The notes beneath the pieces were generated by a model, which worked only from the letters and a program-made list of their open reading frames with translations, had not been told where the DNA came from and ran no database searches. 55,872 nucleotides of DNA, taken from NCBI GenBank assembly GCA_028277585.1, contig JANQFY010000087.1, forward strand, positions 1-55,872, given 5' to 3'. The position numbers and the translations under genes are program-made. Below, in pieces: positions 27,224-34,674 of the stretch. Origin of the DNA: Sedimentisphaerales bacterium. GTDB taxonomy: Bacteria > Planctomycetota > Phycisphaerae > Sedimentisphaerales > Anaerobacaceae. The first letter of the stretch is position 1. Every line of letters starts with the position of its first letter.

Positions 27224-27550
27224 ATGGAACCGAAAGAATCCAAGGTCCGGGTCGAGTACGGAACGGATGTCAGCATCGTCACGTTCGACGACGAGAACAT
27301 TCTGGAAGAGCAGCAGATCAAGCGTCTCGAGCAGGCCCTGATGCCGATCATCAAAGAAAACGAGGAGAGGAAACTGGTTCTGAATTTCGAGAATGTCCGC
27401 TTCATGTCATCGGCCTTCCTCGGGCTGCTCGTCAAGGTCCACAAGCGCGTGGCGGAACAGGATGGTCATCTGCAATTGCTGAACCTCGACCCCAAGATTC
27501 ACAAAGTCTTCGAGATCACACAATTGACCAAGGTCTTCGACATCGCCTAA
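27224..27550 (+). CDS. STAS-domain protein (anti-sigma factor antagonist-like)
   Basis: 108 residues, a single STAS domain: VEYGTDVSIVTFDDENILEE, LVLNFENVRFMSSAFLGLL and the C-terminal amphipathic helix. The Ser-Ser pair in FMSSAFLG sits where SpoIIAA-type proteins are phosphorylated. In this class the unphosphorylated form binds an anti-sigma kinase. No such kinase gene is beside it. RBS GAGG lies eight bases before ATG 27224; an in-frame upstream ATG at 27158 has no comparable site. Confidence 0.83.
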   Translation: MEPKESKVRVEYGTDVSIVTFDDENILEEQQIKRLEQALMPIIKENEERKLVLNFENVRFMSSAFLGLLVKVHKRVAEQDGHLQLLNLDPKIHKVFEITQLTKVFDIA

Positions 27551-27689
27551 GACACGAGACTGGGCGAGAGGAAATCACACCGGCGCGCCTTGGGTGCGCC
27601 TCACGTGTTTGTCGGAGCCGTTCGAACTGACGTCGCTGGGGAGGAGGACGAGCGCCAACGATTGATGTCACGCGCCTGAATGGAGGGGG

Positions 27690-28619
27690 CTACTGCACGG
27701 CGTCCCGGGGAAGGTAGAAGATTCCGGCGCCACCGTCCGGATAGGGAGGAATACCTTCCGGCGTCATTGAGACTTTCATGGGGACCGTCTCCGAGGCCTT
27801 GTAGCGTTCCACATGCCCGTCTGTGTAGACGGCGCTGAGTTTCACCTTGGGCATGGCGATGTCCGGGTCGCCCGCAACGGCCCAGTACGAGGACAGCAAC
27901 TGCGTCTCAGGAACCACCACCGCCCCCTTGAGTTTCTCGCAACTGCCAAAGGCTCCCGGATTGCGCCAATGATCGTATCCGAAGTAGTCAGTCATGAGCA
28001 ACTTGCTATGGCGTCCCGAACTGGCCGGTCCGGTCGGCCCGCGGAACAACGTGTCAGTCTCCGTCAGATAACCTATGTAGTTCCAATAGAAACAGTACGT
28101 GCCGTTGAAAGGATCGGAGGACACCGGCGTATCAGGATTGTCCCAGTCATCACCGGCATCCCAGATTTCCTGGAGATGCTCGTGCTCCTGCGGGGCGCTC
28201 GGGCAGAACATGACCTTGGCATCGGGAACGTAGCTGCCCAGGTAAGCACTCATCGAGCGATGGAATTGAGGACTTCGCTTCCGCGGGCCCGTCATGCTGG
28301 TCGGGTCTGACCAATTGAAGGTATCATCAAAACCAACAGTCGCCACGGAATCGGGGTAACGATCACGGTTGTCCATGGCGAAGAGGTTCAGGGCCGTGCC
28401 AACCTCCCGCTGGCGCTGCATCCCCACCAGCGACCGCGCCTGACGTCGCGCCAGATTGACAGACGGAACTACGATCGCCATGAGCGCAGAGATTATGGAG
28501 ATGACCACAAGCATTTCGACCAGCGTAAACGCCCGTACTCTTCCGACTCCAACAGAGATGGGATGACATCTCCTGCCGATCAGACTACCCTCCGAAATCT
28601 GGGTAAGCTTACAACTCAC
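27690..28619 (-). CDS. prepilin-leader protein of the planctomycete DUF1559-like group
   Basis: 309 residues. An N-methylation site and helix (RAFTLVEMLVVISIISALMA) follow a 30-residue leader. The residue before the cleavage site is Ala rather than the usual Gly, which could slow processing. A globular domain follows with FCPSAPQEHEHLQE and, near the end, AVYTDGHVERYK, the H-x9-DG type signature of this group. The start is GTG 28619; no good RBS was seen. These proteins are thought to be type II/IV pseudopilin relatives of unknown role. The locus is 9 kb from the type II secretion genes. Confidence 0.78.
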   Translation of the reverse strand: MSCKLTQISEGSLIGRRCHPISVGVGRVRAFTLVEMLVVISIISALMAIVVPSVNLARRQARSLVGMQRQREVGTALNLFAMDNRDRYPDSVATVGFDDTFNWSDPTSMTGPRKRSPQFHRSMSAYLGSYVPDAKVMFCPSAPQEHEHLQEIWDAGDDWDNPDTPVSSDPFNGTYCFYWNYIGYLTETDTLFRGPTGPASSGRHSKLLMTDYFGYDHWRNPGAFGSCEKLKGAVVVPETQLLSSYWAVAGDPDIAMPKVKLSAVYTDGHVERYKASETVPMKVSMTPEGIPPYPDGGAGIFYLPRDAVQ

Positions 28620-29054
28620 CCAAACAACGTCCTATTATATTACCTGCCTTGGCTTCGTACAAGCCTAATATGTAGTGTACGCTCGAATTGCGAGAATCGT
28701 GCAGTCTTTTTTGACTACTACATACCAAGCCAGGAAGCCCACAACCTACCACCTATAGTACCTGCCTGCCATCATTGGCCCTGTCCGGGCAACGAAGGCC
28801 GTAATTCCAGCAATGGAGAGCGGCCGCACAGCTCAGTTCGTGGCTTCGATCGCCCTGCGCCGCTCTCCATTGCCCTGGGCCGGCGTTGCTGACAAGCCCT
28901 GGATTCCCATCACCGCACTCGAGCGTTTGCGATTCTTGCAGGAGCTACTCCTCAGGTGCAATACAATCACCCTGCAATCGTCCGAAGCCAAGATTGTCGT
29001 CCACTCAAACACTCTCAAACATCCTTTGCGACGGAACAGGAATCGCACGCTTGA
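28620..29054. other. intergenic with a 14-bp perfect inverted repeat
   Basis: No gene seen. CAATGGAGAGCGGC (28811-28824) and GCCGCTCTCCATTG (28859-28872) form a perfect 14-bp stem around a 34-base loop, and CCAG/CTGG could extend it. It lies about 180 bases past the beta-helix stop codon without a T-run. Structured 3' end or mobile palindrome are both possible. Confidence 0.5.
28634..28662 (-). promoter_or_regulatory. possible promoter of the prepilin-like gene with a very short leader
   Basis: On the minus strand, TTGTAC (28662-28657), a 17-base spacer and consensus TATAAT (28639-28634). The predicted start near 28627 is only about 8 bases before GTG 28619, which would leave almost no leader and no RBS. 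Confidence 0.35.
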
Positions 29055-31607
29055 TTAGAACTCGGGCCACCCACTCAGACTCGCGTACGGCGTGCCTCCG
29101 TAAGCGCCCATATTGATCCGCAAACCATTGGGCATCCGCTCGGCGCGGGCGTCTTCTTCGGAATCGCCCTTATCGATACAGGGGCTGCTAGCGTAATCGG
29201 TCACCCATGTATCGAGATGCGAAACATAGCGCCCATTCACCGACTTCAGATGGAAATCACCATTGTCGGGATCCGCAAACAGCGGGTCGTCCTCGATGTT
29301 GCCCGCAGCCACATCCGGGGGGTCGTGCTCAACACAGCTATAGCGCGCTTTGCACCCAAACAAATCGCCATCGGTATTGCCCCAGAGGATGCAGCTGACA
29401 ATATACGGGTCTGCCCCTCCCAGTGCAGTTACCCCGAACAGGTTCTGCACAATGGTCAGATTCTTCAGCGTCGGAGACGCTCCGTTACAGAAGATGGCCC
29501 CTTCGCTGCAACGTCTGATCACGAAGTTGCTCACCATGCTCTTGGAACTCTCAGCACCAAAGAAGGAAAACGCGTATGCGTCCTCCGCCTCGACTACCGC
29601 CGGCTCGGCGGCGCTGCTAACGGTGATGGCCTTGCTGTCGAAATTGACGTCCTCGCGATACGTCCCCGGCCAGACCAGAACCGTATCGCCGCTATTGGCC
29701 ATGTCGATCGCCTTTTGAATGGTTGCAAAGGCGCTCTCTCTGCTGAGCCCATTGGACCAATCACGACCGGTCGCGACATCCACGTGAAAGATGAGATGCT
29801 CGGGGCTCCGGCTCGCTTCACGCGTGCCGCCGTAGGCGCCCATATTGATCCGTCTGCCGTTGGGCGTCGGTTCCCCGGTGACAGATGATGTCGGGGCTCC
29901 GGCGTCGATACTCGGGCTGCGCAGATTGTCCCGAGCCCAGAGACCGCTGGCCGGATCGTAACGACCATCACTCGACTGGAGATGGTAGTCCTCGCCCGCC
30001 AGATTGGCAAACAGAGGATTCTGGTTAATGTTCCCCACTCCGGCATAGCCCCCCTGGATATTGGAGTAGGTGACATTCACCGACGCGCCGCTGGCGACCA
30101 CCGCAGTGCCGGCATTGTTCCAGAGAATGCTGTTCTCGACCACCAGATCGGCGCCGCTGGACTCGATGCCTCCGCCGGGAGAGGGCCATCCCAGGGCGCC
30201 AGGGATCTGATTCTGCGCGATCGTGCAGTTCACGACACCCACCCTGGCGCGTTGCCAGGTGGACCCCATTGAGTTGTTCCATTCGGCGAAGATCCCAGCG
30301 CCGGCGCTCGCGGCGTTCTTCGAGAACACACAGTTCTGAAAGACGATGTTCGTCTGGCTACCCCCGCAATAGGCGCCGCCGCCGTTGACCTCGCCCGGGG
30401 CGGAATTGCCCGCAATGCGACAGCCCGTGACCAGGGCGGTGCTGGCCCAGCCATAGATCCCGGCGCCCATACTGTTGTAGTGCGCCTGGTTGTCTTCGAT
30501 GACACAATTCGCGATCGTCGCATCGGCCTGGCGCATCAGACCGATCGCCCCGCCTCGTCCGCCGGACTCAGCCGGACCGAATCCCCCCGCCTGGCACGCG
30601 GTGATCAGACAGTCCGCAATCACCGGGGCGCCCCCCACGACGCCGATGCCTCCGCCAACCTCGGCGCCGCAGTCGATGATCACACAGTCGGAAATGGTCG
30701 GACTGCTGAATTCACAGTAGATGCCCCCGCCCACCGGGTGGTTCGCGCTCGGTGTCCAGTTGGCCGAATCGGCAGGGATATGGCTCCCGGCGGCGCGGCC
30801 GGCCCGAATGGTGAAGCCCGATACGAGCGTCTCGGCGCCTTCGCCCGAGTGGAAGTAGAAACCACGATGGGCGGAACCACAATCGATGATGGTGCTCTCA
30901 CGACCCGAAGCGCTGCGCAGGACGATAGCCTTGCCGCACAGATCGATGTCCCGATTCCCAACTCCTGTGTAGGTCCCGGAGGCGACCTCGATGACATCCC
31001 CATTGCCGGCGAAATCGACCGCCGCCTGGATCGTGGAGAAGTTCTGCGGCACTCGGATCGTCGCAGCCGGGGAACTCAGAGAGACGCGCAGGTTGTCGAT
31101 CACCGCACGCGTCCCCGAGAAGACGATACGGCATTCGCCCCCCACCGACGAGAGGGCGATGGTATGGTGACCGGCGCCCAACGCGGTCAGGGCCGACCAA
31201 GCCTTGCCGTCACTGGAGGTCTTGTAAGAGAGGTTGCCCGAATGGTACTGTGAAATGGTCTCGTTGCTCGGGAACGAGACATGCAACTCGAGCGTCCCCT
31301 TAATCTCTCTCTGGGCCGGCGCCGCGCCGATGGGGAAGCAATACCCCAACTCAGCGGGTTGGCCCTCATAGTCCATGAAGCCGATTCCGCGCCCCTGCGC
31401 GGCGTTCAGATAATAGAGATACGGTTCCGGCGAGGGTGACGTGTCGGGGGACCAGAAGACCGAGTGCAGGCAACTTTCGCTCTGCGCCCGATCGGTCTCA
31501 AAATCATCGGCGTAGCTGTACAGCCAGTCGGCCTGGACCGTCCCCGCGGCCAAGACCGCGATGAGGATCGCCAGAAGAACAAATTGTGAACGTGTCGTTC
31601 CACGCAT
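29055..31607 (-). CDS. secreted right-handed parallel beta-helix protein
   Basis: 850 residues from ATG 31607, chosen because a signal peptide starts there (MRGTTRSQFVLLAILIAVLA); an in-frame GTG at 31631 is an alternative. An N-terminal beta-sandwich (about 30-175) is followed by two stretches of beta-helix, each opened by the same kind of strand (VPQNFSTIQAAVDFAGNGD, ATIQKAIDMANSGDTVLVWP), with many short turns such as VENSILWNN. GRRINMGAYGGT and GLRINMGAYGGTPYA close the two halves, so the gene looks like a duplication. Polysaccharide lyases and surface adhesins share this fold; no catalytic residues could be assigned. An attenuator-like terminator lies in its leader. Confidence 0.82.
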   Translation of the reverse strand: MRGTTRSQFVLLAILIAVLAAGTVQADWLYSYADDFETDRAQSESCLHSVFWSPDTSPSPEPYLYYLNAAQGRGIGFMDYEGQPAELGYCFPIGAAPAQREIKGTLELHVSFPSNETISQYHSGNLSYKTSSDGKAWSALTALGAGHHTIALSSVGGECRIVFSGTRAVIDNLRVSLSSPAATIRVPQNFSTIQAAVDFAGNGDVIEVASGTYTGVGNRDIDLCGKAIVLRSASGRESTIIDCGSAHRGFYFHSGEGAETLVSGFTIRAGRAAGSHIPADSANWTPSANHPVGGGIYCEFSSPTISDCVIIDCGAEVGGGIGVVGGAPVIADCLITACQAGGFGPAESGGRGGAIGLMRQADATIANCVIEDNQAHYNSMGAGIYGWASTALVTGCRIAGNSAPGEVNGGGAYCGGSQTNIVFQNCVFSKNAASAGAGIFAEWNNSMGSTWQRARVGVVNCTIAQNQIPGALGWPSPGGGIESSGADLVVENSILWNNAGTAVVASGASVNVTYSNIQGGYAGVGNINQNPLFANLAGEDYHLQSSDGRYDPASGLWARDNLRSPSIDAGAPTSSVTGEPTPNGRRINMGAYGGTREASRSPEHLIFHVDVATGRDWSNGLSRESAFATIQKAIDMANSGDTVLVWPGTYREDVNFDSKAITVSSAAEPAVVEAEDAYAFSFFGAESSKSMVSNFVIRRCSEGAIFCNGASPTLKNLTIVQNLFGVTALGGADPYIVSCILWGNTDGDLFGCKARYSCVEHDPPDVAAGNIEDDPLFADPDNGDFHLKSVNGRYVSHLDTWVTDYASSPCIDKGDSEEDARAERMPNGLRINMGAYGGTPYASLSGWPEF

Positions 31608-31751
31608 CGGTTCACCGACCTCGAATCTCACAGAGGGCCTTCAGGTGGGTTTGCCGCCCACCCGAAAACCCGCCGTTCAACAACCAGAAACCACGTGTTT
31701 CACTGCCCAAATTCGTTTCTTCGGCAATTTCCCCGCTTCGGTCCAGCACGG

Positions 31752-31794
31752 GAAAAAAGGCTCCGGGACCGGCCCAATCGTCCGTCCCGGAGTC
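31752..31794 (-). terminator. rho-independent terminator in the leader of the beta-helix gene
   Basis: CTCCGGGAC (31761-31769) pairs with GTCCCGGAG (31784-31792), extendable by two pairs, and is followed on the minus strand by six T (31758-31753). It is about 145 bases upstream of ATG 31607. It may end read-through from the sigma gene upstream or act as an attenuator of the beta-helix gene. Nearer the gene, GGCGGGTTT can pair with AAACCCACC, while GGTGGG/CCCACC offers a competing hairpin (31644-31674). Confidence 0.6.
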
Positions 31795-32433
31795 TTTCAG
31801 AACGTCGCGCGTCCGCTCTGTGCCAACAGCGGTTGACAACCAAGGGACTACCTCCTCAGAGTCCCTCATCTTGCCTGTGGATCCACCTTCCCTGGCGAAA
31901 CCGTCCCCCCGTACTCCATCGGCACAGTCAGCGGCCCCATCCCTGGCGCCGTGACGCCGCCCGAACGAGCGCGGCGCCGCCAACAAGTCGGACGCACGCT
32001 GAAACGGCACGTCCTGCGCTTTTCCCCCGAATACCCCAATCGTACGCGTACTAGCGAGGACGTCCGTCCCCTCGCCCACGCACGAGATGATTTCCGTCGC
32101 CCCAGTCAACGGTCTCTGGCCCCCCGTAGTCCGGAGTGGGGCGTGGATGCGACAAGCCCTCGGCGAAGCCATAACAGAACACACGATCGGAGACGGTCCT
32201 GTCGACCCAGGCTGGGCGGACCGGCGCGGACTCGTAGCGTCCGTCCCGCTGCCCCTGGCCGCCCCAGAGGGCGTCATGCCTGTATCGAATGACCGTTTCG
32301 CCATCATGACCAATCTCCGTATTCTGCCAACGAGTGGCATTACTGTGAATCCTGTGTCCTTTTCTGCAACGAACCTTCAGTTAAAGCTATACAAAACAAG
32401 CGCTTGTGCAATGCATCCCCAGCATCGGCCGTG
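31795..32433. other. long intergenic stretch, no gene accepted
   Basis: Over 600 bases between the sigma-fusion stop and the terminator. Open frames exist on both strands (for example minus 31612-32340), but none has a recognisable domain, good start or consistent codon pattern. It could be a long leader of the beta-helix gene or a decayed gene. Confidence 0.4.
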
Positions 32434-34311
32434 CTATCCTTTGAATGCACCGTCGGCCAACTGAATGAGCCAGAGCATTCCCTGACTGTCCCGAGGCGTA
32501 ACTCGGGTGTCGATCTTGCGGGGTGCTCTGAACTCACTGAGATCTCCGTCGAGATCCTGGAGGTATTCGAAATCCAACTGGCCCAGGGACCGGCCGGCCT
32601 TGGAGAACTCGATCTTGCGAACGAGGTCCGCTTCGAGATCGATGGTGTAGACAAGTTCAATCCCATCGCGCGTCACCGTGATCTGGACATCGCGACCGCT
32701 ATCCATGACTTGCGTCTCGAACGAGGCGCGGCGGGCGGCCGCATCGCGACGAACGGTATCCATGGCGTGCAGCCCCATCCAGGGCTGGCTGAGCCCCTGG
32801 AAGAAGTTACCCCGGGCGTACCGACCCATGGACGAACCGTCCGCCCGCAGAAGGAACGCGCCGGACCCGACATCCGCCAGGGTGAAGGCGTCGCCGATCT
32901 GCAGCTTCAGCCACGGCCCATGCTCTCGCATCGCCGCGTACACGAACGGGATACGCCCGACGCCGCGAACATCCTGCCCGCTGACCTGGCCGCGGACCCG
33001 GAAGTACGTCCATTGGCGCTTGTGCATGGCGTCACGGTTGTCCACCTTCCGAGCACTGGTTGGCCAGTCGCTCTGGAAGTAGCCTTCGTCCAGGACATTG
33101 GCGTGACGGACCACCAGGGGACGCTCGACCGGGCCTTCTTCATCGCCCGGTTCGTTGCGATCGACCATCACCAGCAGTCTCTGCCCCTTGCGCGATACAC
33201 GCTGCATATCGCTGGGCTTGCCCTCGACGCGCGACAGGAAACGGCTCAGCGCCTCGCTGTCCGTGTGGAGTCGCATGACGCTCAGATCCGAAGACCAGAC
33301 GCGGAAGTTGTTGATCGACACGGTGCCGTTCTCGTACGAGTAGTTCGCTTGGTCGTTCTGCAGGACGACCCGCGAGGTCAGACCGTCATCGCCCTTGAGT
33401 TCGGCCCGCAGCATCAGAGGACCGCCGGGGCCCTGCGGGAATGAGTAGCGATACCGACCGGCCGCCTCGGCTGGGGCGCCAAGCGTGCTAACCATCCGTG
33501 TATTGCCACCGGCCTTGACGGCGAGATTGCCCGTCTCGCGTCCCAGCTGGGAAGTCGTCGCGACCGTGCCAACGGCGATGGCGCCGGCCGCTGTCATGGA
33601 AATGATCGCCGTCTTGGTGGTGGCGGCACCCACAACACTGGCCAGGACGCCCACTTTCGTGGCCGCTATCGGAACGGTCAATTGCGCTGCCGCAGCCTCA
33701 CTCGGCGCTGTCATCTTTCCGAACACGACGAGAGCCGCCAACAGCGAGCCCTTGCCGAATCCATTTCGGGAAAGCTCTTTCTGCAGCGCCCTCTTGGCCC
33801 GGACGAACAGCATCCGCGTGCTAAACTCCGTACAACCCATAGAATCCGCAATTTCGGCATAAGACATGCCATCGTAACAACGCATGACCAGCACGGCCTT
33901 GTGTCTGGTTCGGAGTTTCTGCATGGCCTTGGAGATGATCTGCTTCAACTCCTGCCCCACCAGATTCTCCAGACCCCCCTGTCGCTCTTTCATCGGCCCA
34001 CGACGCCTTTCTTCCGCAGCGGCGGCGTTTCTCTGCGCCTTCTCGGTGCGGAAATGACGATGCAGCTTGTTAGTGGCGATGCCGTACAGCCAGGACCAAA
34101 ACCGATCGGTCTGCTTCAGTTTGCCCAGTACTCTGCACATTTCGAACAAGCTCTCCTGAACTATTTCCTGTGTCAAATCCTCGTTTTGGGTCAGGCGGTA
34201 CACGTACGTGCGCAGGCGGTCTTTCGCCATGCCCGCCAACTGATTCAGGCTCTGCTTATCGCCGCTGCGAGCCCTCTCAACCAACTCGATGTAGTCAACC
34301 TGCCTGTCCAT
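32434..34311 (-). CDS. ECF-type sigma factor fused to a membrane segment and extracytoplasmic domain
   Basis: 625 residues. Sigma region 2 at about 20-90 (DLTQEIVQESLFEMCRVLGK, FWSWLYGIATNKLHRHFR), region 4 at about 125-185 (RTRHKAVLVMRCYDGMSYAE, IADSMGCTEFSTRM). Next is an Ala/Val/Thr-rich stretch (about 195-255), long enough for one or two membrane spans. The C-terminal 360 residues are beta-rich and would lie outside the cytoplasm; they resemble LolA/DUF1571-like folds (YRYSFPQGPGG, IELVYTIDLEADLVRKIEF, LDFEYLQDLDGDLSEF) but I cannot name the family. Here sensor and sigma share one chain, with no separate anti-sigma gene. Release would need proteolysis or a conformational change. A promoter with an extended -10 sits at 34360. 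Confidence 0.82.
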   Translation of the reverse strand: MDRQVDYIELVERARSGDKQSLNQLAGMAKDRLRTYVYRLTQNEDLTQEIVQESLFEMCRVLGKLKQTDRFWSWLYGIATNKLHRHFRTEKAQRNAAAAEERRRGPMKERQGGLENLVGQELKQIISKAMQKLRTRHKAVLVMRCYDGMSYAEIADSMGCTEFSTRMLFVRAKRALQKELSRNGFGKGSLLAALVVFGKMTAPSEAAAAQLTVPIAATKVGVLASVVGAATTKTAIISMTAAGAIAVGTVATTSQLGRETGNLAVKAGGNTRMVSTLGAPAEAAGRYRYSFPQGPGGPLMLRAELKGDDGLTSRVVLQNDQANYSYENGTVSINNFRVWSSDLSVMRLHTDSEALSRFLSRVEGKPSDMQRVSRKGQRLLVMVDRNEPGDEEGPVERPLVVRHANVLDEGYFQSDWPTSARKVDNRDAMHKRQWTYFRVRGQVSGQDVRGVGRIPFVYAAMREHGPWLKLQIGDAFTLADVGSGAFLLRADGSSMGRYARGNFFQGLSQPWMGLHAMDTVRRDAAARRASFETQVMDSGRDVQITVTRDGIELVYTIDLEADLVRKIEFSKAGRSLGQLDFEYLQDLDGDLSEFRAPRKIDTRVTPRDSQGMLWLIQLADGAFKG

Positions 34312-34359
34312 TCGGGATTACCCACTCATTTCAAAGTTCGTTTGACGTCCTAAAGTGCC

Positions 34360-34380
34360 ATTATACCAGGGTTACGTAAC
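34360..34380 (-). promoter_or_regulatory. extended -10 promoter of the sigma-fusion gene with a palindrome
   Basis: Minus-strand TGGTATAAT places the -10 at 34365-34360. The perfect 10-bp palindrome GTTACGTAAC (34371-34380) fills the spacer, where a regulator could act. No good -35 is present, so the TG motif or an activator must compensate. The start near 34353 leaves about 42 bases to ATG 34311. Confidence 0.45.
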
Positions 34381-34674
34381 GCTTTTTTTGCATTTCGGAG
34401 CAGTTTTCCGCCCGCTAAATCCGATTTTGGCGCCCGAGCCTGCTTAGGGGTACTTCTGTGCGTTCTATCCGGCTTGCCATAGTCCCATAAGCCAAGTGAG
34501 GAACCGGTGTTCGGATCATTTCTACGCCCCCCGGCCCCGGGAACCAGCATCCCCCTAGAGCCCGGCAAATCCTGGGCTAAAGTGGCTCTGTCACCAAGTC
34601 GATACACCCATTCCGATGGGTGAACGGAGCGAGGAGCAAGGTAAGGACAAGGACTGTTAGAAGAGGGCCAAGAT
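34381..34674. other. rest of the divergent intergenic region
   Basis: Apart from the promoter at 34360-34380, no gene or clear signal was seen. It must carry the promoter of the CBS-GGDEF gene. Confidence 0.35.

Noticed and set aside
31612-32340. Open frame of 242 codons on the minus strand, and a second minus-strand frame open from about 32386 to 32051
   Set aside because: No recognisable domain, no convincing start with RBS, and an internal terminator hairpin lies within the first frame. Treated as non-coding or a decayed gene.
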